DNA from: Flavobacterium sp. CG_23.5 | GTDB lineage: Bacteria; Bacteroidota; Bacteroidia; Flavobacteriales; Flavobacteriaceae | DNA length: 64,000 bases | Assembly: GCF_017875765.1 (NCBI RefSeq) | Contig: NZ_JAGGNA010000001.1 | Span: forward strand, 1,887,001-1,951,000 | Direction of reading: 5' to 3' | Shown here: positions 58,939 through 64,000 of the stretch, piece after piece | Position numbering within the stretch: the first letter of the stretch is position 1 | How the letters are laid out: the number at the start of each line of letters is the position of its first letter | The notes under the pieces: generated by a model | The model's database searches: none | Told to the model about the DNA's origin: nothing | Seen by the model: only the letters and a program-made list of their open reading frames with translations | Program-made: the position numbers and the translations under genes

Positions 58939-60255
58939 ATGAATAACGCAGTAACCGGATTTTCTAAATTATCCAAAGAAGAAAAAATAAACTGGATTGC
59001 CAACCAATACTTTTCCACTCCAACAGAAGCTATAACATTGCTGAAAAACTATTGGAATTCTGACGAAAAAATACAAAAACTACACGATGAGTTCATCGAA
59101 AACACAATAACCAATTTCTATATTCCGCTTGGAGTTGCTCCAAATTTTTTAATTAACGGAAAATACAGTGCAATTCCGATGGCTATCGAAGAGAGTTCTG
59201 TCGTGGCTGCGGCTTCAAAAACGGCCAAATTTTGGTCGACTCGTGGCGGATTTAAAGCTACTGTTATCAATACCGAAAAAATAGGTCAAGTTCACTTTAT
59301 CTACAGCGGTAACGTCTCTAAACTTAACTTGTTTTTTGCTCAGACCAAAGCGACATTCTTTACCGAAACGGAAAGCATTACCAAAAATATGCAAAAACGT
59401 GGTGGTGGAATTCTGGATATTGTGCTAAATGACAAAACCGATTTGCTGCCCAATTACTTTCAACTTCATGCTACTTTTGAAACCATAGACAGCATGGGAG
59501 CCAATTTTATCAATTCCTGTTTGGAGCAATTTGCTAAAACATTAAAAGAAGAAGTTTCTACCTACGAATTATTTACAGAAACAGAAAAAGACATTCAAGT
59601 TGTCATGAGTATTCTATCTAATTATGTCCCTAATTGTATCGTTAGAGCCGAAGTCTCTTGTCTAATCGAAGACTTAAAAGAAAAACACATACCAAATCCT
59701 CTTGAATTTGCAGAGAAGTTCGTTCAAGCGGTTCAAATCGCCGAAGTCGAACCATACAGAGCTGTTACTCACAATAAAGGAATTATGAACGGAATCGATG
59801 CTGTGGTGCTTGCTACAGGAAATGATTTCCGTGCGGTCGAAGCAGGAATTCACGCCTATGCCTCTCGAAACGGAAAATATTCCAGTCTGTCACATGCGAA
59901 AATAGAGAATGGAATTTTTACATTTTGGATGGAAATCCCTTTAGCGCTGGGCACAATTGGCGGCTTAACTTCTTTACATCCTTTAGTGAAATTCTCCTTA
60001 GAAATGCTTGAGAAACCATCTGCTAAAGAACTAATGCAAGTGGTGGCCGTTGCCGGTTTAGCGCAAAATTTTGCCGCATTAAGGTCCTTAACAACAACCG
60101 GAATTCAGGAAGGACACATGAAAATGCATTTAAACAATATCATAAATCAGTTTGAAGCCAATGACGAGGAACGCGTTTTGATACGAAAACATTTTAAACA
60201 CCATGTCGTTTCTCATAGCGCCGTTGTTGATTATATTGAAAACTTAAGAAAATAA
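58939..60255 (+). CDS. mvaA: Hydroxymethylglutaryl-CoA reductase, class II-like
   Basis: From the ATG before NNAVTGFSKL the protein has 438 residues, fitting bacterial class II enzymes. Landmarks: FYIPLGVAPNFLINGKYSAIPMAIEESSVVAAASK (N-terminal substrate region with catalytic Glu; about 57-91), NKGIMNGIDAVVLATGNDFRAVEAG near 289 (catalytic Lys and NAD(P) region) and LGTIGGLTSLHP near 339. It converts HMG-CoA to mevalonate (or the reverse). Together with the GHMP kinase gene it marks the mevalonate route to isoprenoids. The upstream reading of 21 residues overlaps the -7 box and is rejected. Confidence 0.94.
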   Translation: MNNAVTGFSKLSKEEKINWIANQYFSTPTEAITLLKNYWNSDEKIQKLHDEFIENTITNFYIPLGVAPNFLINGKYSAIPMAIEESSVVAAASKTAKFWSTRGGFKATVINTEKIGQVHFIYSGNVSKLNLFFAQTKATFFTETESITKNMQKRGGGILDIVLNDKTDLLPNYFQLHATFETIDSMGANFINSCLEQFAKTLKEEVSTYELFTETEKDIQVVMSILSNYVPNCIVRAEVSCLIEDLKEKHIPNPLEFAEKFVQAVQIAEVEPYRAVTHNKGIMNGIDAVVLATGNDFRAVEAGIHAYASRNGKYSSLSHAKIENGIFTFWMEIPLALGTIGGLTSLHPLVKFSLEMLEKPSAKELMQVVAVAGLAQNFAALRSLTTTGIQEGHMKMHLNNIINQFEANDEERVLIRKHFKHHVVSHSAVVDYIENLRK

Positions 60256-60269
60256 TTATCCTGTTTTTA

Positions 60270-60352
60270 GGAGCTATTCCCGCTATCCGTTTCAATCTTT
60301 TTTTCCTCGCAAAGGCGCGTCAAAAAAGGATTTCCACTATTATCGGGGCTAA
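60270..60352 (+). repeat. Dispersed intergenic repeat, copy A
   Basis: GGAGCTATTCCCGCTATCCG, TTTCAATCTTTTTTT, a weak inner stem (TCGCAAAGGCGCG), CAAAAAAGGATTTCCACT and ATCGGGGCTA. Outer halves match copies B and C. It fills the gap between mvaA and the kinase gene. Confidence 0.75.
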
Positions 60353-60380
60353 AAAAAACACTGAAATAGATTCAGCATAA

Positions 60381-61298
60381 ATGAAACAAACATTCTACAG
60401 TAACGGAAAACTTTTAATAACAGGCGAATATCTTGTTTTAGATGGAGCCAAAGCGTTTGCGTTACCCACAAAATTCGGACAAAATCTGATTGTCGAAAAA
60501 GGAAGCAATCAAGAGATAAAATGGAAAAGTTATGATAAGGACGGAACTATTTGGTTTGAAGACACTATTTTATTTTCCGATATTTCGAATAAGACAATTT
60601 CAGAAACAGAATCTGTTAAAAGCACATTGACTACCATTTTGCAAGAAGCTTTTTTTAAAAATCCTGATTTCATAAATAATTCCGAAGGGTATCATGTTAC
60701 CACACAACTTAGCTTTCCTAAAAATTGGGGCCTGGGAACCTCTTCTACACTAATCAACAATATCGCTCAGTGGCTGCAAATTGATGCCTTTGAGTTGCTT
60801 AAAAACAGTTTTGGAGGAAGCGGTTATGATATTGCCTGCGCTCAAAACGACACGCCTATTTTATATCATCTGGAGCAAGGCAAACCCATTGTAGAAAAAG
60901 TAGTCTTTAATCCTGAATTTCTAGAAAACTTATACTTTGTCTATCTGAATAAAAAGCAGAATAGTAAAGCAGCAATAAAATCGTACTATAATCACCGAAG
61001 CAACAATTTAGTAAAAACAATTGCCAATAACAACCAATTAACGCAAGCGGTTTTACACGCAAACACACTTAAAAAATTCTCGGATGCATTAGAAGAACAC
61101 GAAGCTGAAATGAGCATTATTCTCGAAATGAGAACCGTTAAAGAATCGTTATTTCCAGATTTTAACGGTATGGTAAAAAGTCTTGGCGCTTGGGGAGGTG
61201 ATTTCGTTTTGGCAGTTTCAAAAGAAAATCCGACAACCTATTTTAAGAAAAAAGGTTTTGAAACCGTTATTCCTTATAGTGAGATGATATTAATTTAA
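60381..61298 (+). CDS. GYDIA-family GHMP kinase
   Basis: The 305-residue protein has the GHMP N-terminus (NGKLLITGEYLVLDGAKAFALP), the nucleotide loop NWGLGTSSTLI near 113 (usual GLGSSA altered to GLGTSS) and FGGSGYDIACAQ near 148, the GYDIA motif. A C-terminal GAWGGDFVLAV segment near 270 fits the third motif. Such kinases in Bacteroidota accompany mevalonate genes and are presumed to phosphorylate mevalonate or a phosphorylated derivative; which is not established here. Confidence 0.88.
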   Translation: MKQTFYSNGKLLITGEYLVLDGAKAFALPTKFGQNLIVEKGSNQEIKWKSYDKDGTIWFEDTILFSDISNKTISETESVKSTLTTILQEAFFKNPDFINNSEGYHVTTQLSFPKNWGLGTSSTLINNIAQWLQIDAFELLKNSFGGSGYDIACAQNDTPILYHLEQGKPIVEKVVFNPEFLENLYFVYLNKKQNSKAAIKSYYNHRSNNLVKTIANNNQLTQAVLHANTLKKFSDALEEHEAEMSIILEMRTVKESLFPDFNGMVKSLGAWGGDFVLAVSKENPTTYFKKKGFETVIPYSEMILI

Positions 61299-61316
61299 TT
61301 TGGTTTTACCCCAAAT

Positions 61317-61354
61317 AAAAATCCCGATACATTTAAAATGTATCGGGATTTTTT
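61317..61354. terminator. Bidirectional terminator between the GHMP kinase and PpiD-like genes
   Basis: AAAATCCCGATACATTT and AAAATGTATCGGGATTTTTT pair over 16 bases with T or A runs on both sides, between convergent genes. Confidence 0.88.
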
Positions 61355-61384
61355 ATAATCAAATTTTAATTACTTCAACTTAGT

Positions 61385-63481
61385 TTAGTAATTGAATTGT
61401 TTTCTGTTGTCTTCAATTTTAGCACTGCTTTTCAATGCTGGAATAACTCTATTCACATCCGATGCGCTTTGTGATTTTAACTTAGCAACATACGGAGCAT
61501 GATTTTTGATAGCTGGCGCTTTTACAGTGCTGATGTTTTTCACAACGTAAACTCCTGCATTACCTTCAATTGGAGCAGATAATTTGTTCGCCGCTAATGC
61601 AAATGCATTTCCAACTACTTTTGGTTCTTGACCAACACCTGCTAAAACAGGATTTTCCATTGTTAAACCAGATGCTTGTAGAACTGTAGTACCTGCCGTT
61701 TTTGCAATAGCTTCTAATGAAGTTCCGGTCATTTTAGCTTTGATCAATTCTGCTTTTTTCTTGTTTTTAAGAATTGGCTCTACATAAGGTCTAGCTGTAG
61801 CAACGGCTACCAAACCAGATTTATCTGTATTTTTAAGTCTTGCAATTACGTGTCCTAAATTAGCCACTTCAAATCTTTTTACTGCACCTACTTTAGTGTC
61901 ATTTTCAAATGCCCATCTAACAATAGATCTTTGATTTCCTAAAGGACCAAAAGCTTCGTCCATCGCTTTTAAAGTAACAGGAGCTGCCACTGTAAGTTTC
62001 ATGTCTTTTGCAATTTTACCAAAATCTTTATCGGTTGCGTCCATTTCAAATTTAGTAGCTTGTGTAAATACTTTATCTGAAGTTACTTCTGATGCTTCAA
62101 TTTTTTGAGCTACAGTAGCCAAACGAATTCCGTCTTGTTTATCTGTAATCTTGATAATGTGAAATCCGAAAGGAGTTTCTACTAAACCAACTTTTCCTAT
62201 TCCGCCACTGAAAACAAAATCATTGAATGGTTTTACCATTTGGTTTTGACCAAAATAACCTAAATCACCACCTTGTTGTGCTGAAGAGTCATCAGAATTT
62301 GTAAACGCTAACATAAGGAAACTGTCAGGATTTGCAGTTACTTGAGCTAATATAGATTCTGCTTTAGCTTTAGCTTCCTCTTTTGTTCTTTTCTCTTTTT
62401 TATTAGGAACTTGTGTTCCTTCATAGCTTATCAAAATGTGACTTGCTTTTGCATTTACGCCAGCTTTCATTCCCATAGATTTAGAAATACAATAGTATTT
62501 TCCAAACATATAAGGACCATAAACAGCACCTGGAGCTAAGTTAAACAATTGATCAGCATCTACAGCTGGCAAATCTTTTTTAGCGATGTAAGTCGAATCA
62601 TAAGGAACATCTGAATTTGAATTAACAAACTCGATGGTGTTAGTTGCATTTCTAAATCCTGGCAAAGAATCATTTTTACCAGTTGCTTGGTTGTAAACCA
62701 CTCTTCCAGATAACAATCCGTTTACTTTAGATTTAACCTCATTTTCGTCTGCTGTACTAGCTTTATCTTCAATCAAAACATACTCCACTTCACGAGATTC
62801 GTCTGCTTTGTATTTTTTCTCATTTTTCTTCATGAAATCTACAATCTCAGTATCAGTCACTTTTACATCACTGTCTTTAATAGTAGAATACAAACCTGCA
62901 ACGTAAGCAAAATTTACTTTGTTGGCTTCCATTTCATATTTCAATTTTCCTTCGCTTTCAGTTGTATAAATACCCGCTTTAATCAAAGTATTGTACATTT
63001 GATATTTAGCATTCAACTCCGCATCTTTTTCTCTGTCTTTCAAGTATTGAGACTGTGCAGGATTTGATTTAAAATATTCTTTAAATTTAGCAATATCAAA
63101 TATACCTGCTGCATTCAAAAATAATGGGTTTTTACCAATATTTTCATCTGATTTTAAAACTTCCAATATGTGTTTCTCACCTACTCTCAATCCTAATTTA
63201 TCAAATTCTGAAGACAATAAAGCTATAGAAACTTCTTGATCCCAAACTCTATTTGCCGCTGCTGTGGAAGTAATCCCTTGACCACTTTTCTCAACATTGC
63301 TTACTTTGATTCTAAAATCTTCGAAAGCAATATCTTTTCCATTGATACTTCCTACATCTTTTGATGTACTATTGAAACTACCGCTTTTGAATAAATCACC
63401 AATGATAAATGCAAATAAAGCTAATGCGATAACTGCAATCATTAAAGCGGAACGTTGTCTAATTTTTGATAAAACTGCCAT
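61385..63481 (-). CDS. PpiD-like peptidyl-prolyl isomerase with SurA_N-type chaperone domain
   Basis: From the ATG before AVLSKIRQRS the protein has 698 residues: one membrane anchor (ALMIAVIALALFAFIIGDLF, about 11-30), an N-terminal SurA_N-like helical domain (about 35-220), a parvulin rotamase domain (about 334-450: KASHILISYEG, AQQGGDLGYFGQNQMVKPF, FGFHIIKI) and a C-terminal region. It acts as a periplasmic chaperone for envelope proteins. The 14 extra residues of the longer reading lack the KxxxR pattern and are rejected. The CorC-like gene lies upstream on the same strand, about 105 bases away. Confidence 0.92.
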   Translation of the reverse strand: MAVLSKIRQRSALMIAVIALALFAFIIGDLFKSGSFNSTSKDVGSINGKDIAFEDFRIKVSNVEKSGQGITSTAAANRVWDQEVSIALLSSEFDKLGLRVGEKHILEVLKSDENIGKNPLFLNAAGIFDIAKFKEYFKSNPAQSQYLKDREKDAELNAKYQMYNTLIKAGIYTTESEGKLKYEMEANKVNFAYVAGLYSTIKDSDVKVTDTEIVDFMKKNEKKYKADESREVEYVLIEDKASTADENEVKSKVNGLLSGRVVYNQATGKNDSLPGFRNATNTIEFVNSNSDVPYDSTYIAKKDLPAVDADQLFNLAPGAVYGPYMFGKYYCISKSMGMKAGVNAKASHILISYEGTQVPNKKEKRTKEEAKAKAESILAQVTANPDSFLMLAFTNSDDSSAQQGGDLGYFGQNQMVKPFNDFVFSGGIGKVGLVETPFGFHIIKITDKQDGIRLATVAQKIEASEVTSDKVFTQATKFEMDATDKDFGKIAKDMKLTVAAPVTLKAMDEAFGPLGNQRSIVRWAFENDTKVGAVKRFEVANLGHVIARLKNTDKSGLVAVATARPYVEPILKNKKKAELIKAKMTGTSLEAIAKTAGTTVLQASGLTMENPVLAGVGQEPKVVGNAFALAANKLSAPIEGNAGVYVVKNISTVKAPAIKNHAPYVAKLKSQSASDVNRVIPALKSSAKIEDNRKQFNY

Positions 63482-63588
63482 TTTTATTGTTGTTAATTTT
63501 ATATATAGTTTGCGAAAATACAATTATCTAATTAATAATTATAGTAGTAGCGTTTTATTTTGCAAAAAAAAATAAATTGCAAAATAAA

Positions 63589-64000
<412 letters not shown>

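Overview
The window is about 64 kb of low-GC DNA from a Bacteroidota chromosome, almost certainly a Flavobacterium or close relative. Reasons: class-typical protein families (GLPGLI protein, DUF5686, PorT of the type IX secretion system, TamL lipoprotein, GYDIA-type GHMP kinase), promoter boxes of the TTTG-N19-TAnnTTTG type, and few Shine-Dalgarno sequences. There is no rRNA, tRNA, CRISPR array, prophage or intact insertion sequence. All assignments come from reading the sequence; no database search was run.

Left end (1-7.9 kb): a methionine/SAM locus with unusually dense RNA-level control. A SAM-I riboswitch precedes metX-thrA (minus strand, thrA cut by the window edge). metY is preceded by two consecutive short reading frames rich in Cys codons, each followed by an intrinsic terminator and a possible antiterminator: apparently a tandem cysteine-responsive attenuator. 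metK is preceded by a SAM-II type riboswitch with a strong promoter. Two paralogous 64-66 residue proteins of unknown function sit on either side of metY.

8-24.9 kb: a carboxypeptidase-regulatory/TonB-like barrel protein with a GLPGLI partner, a beta-propeller-like secreted protein with a deoxynucleoside kinase, membrane and soluble pyrophosphatases side by side (hppA, ppa), a 25-bp direct-repeat-flanked segment carrying a barrel gene and the remnant of a type IX secreted protein, an AlkA-like glycosylase, a DUF5686 protein, pyruvate dehydrogenase E1 beta and the electron transfer flavoprotein pair etfB-etfA.

25-35.5 kb: a folate/thymidylate cluster (thyA, 2TM protein, folA), then menG-porT, an RNA methyltransferase divergent from tamL, fbaA and accD. 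35.6-44.2 kb: a MacB-like permease, purH and the complete cell-elongation cluster mreB-mreC-mreD-mrdA-rodA. 44.3-52.8 kb: a secreted nuclease, the Prc protease, surE, lpxB, a C40 peptidase and comEC. 52.8-64 kb: a thioredoxin-like protein, a peptide-use group (two POT transporters and a DPP IV-type peptidase), two mevalonate-pathway genes, a PpiD-like chaperone and the 3' part of a CBS-domain (CorC/HlyC) protein running off the right edge.

Four copies of a dispersed intergenic hairpin repeat lie between genes, and several spacers consist of short degenerate word repeats that fold into hairpins. Most of the rest is ordinary flavobacterial core genome; the methionine/cysteine locus is the part most worth a second look.
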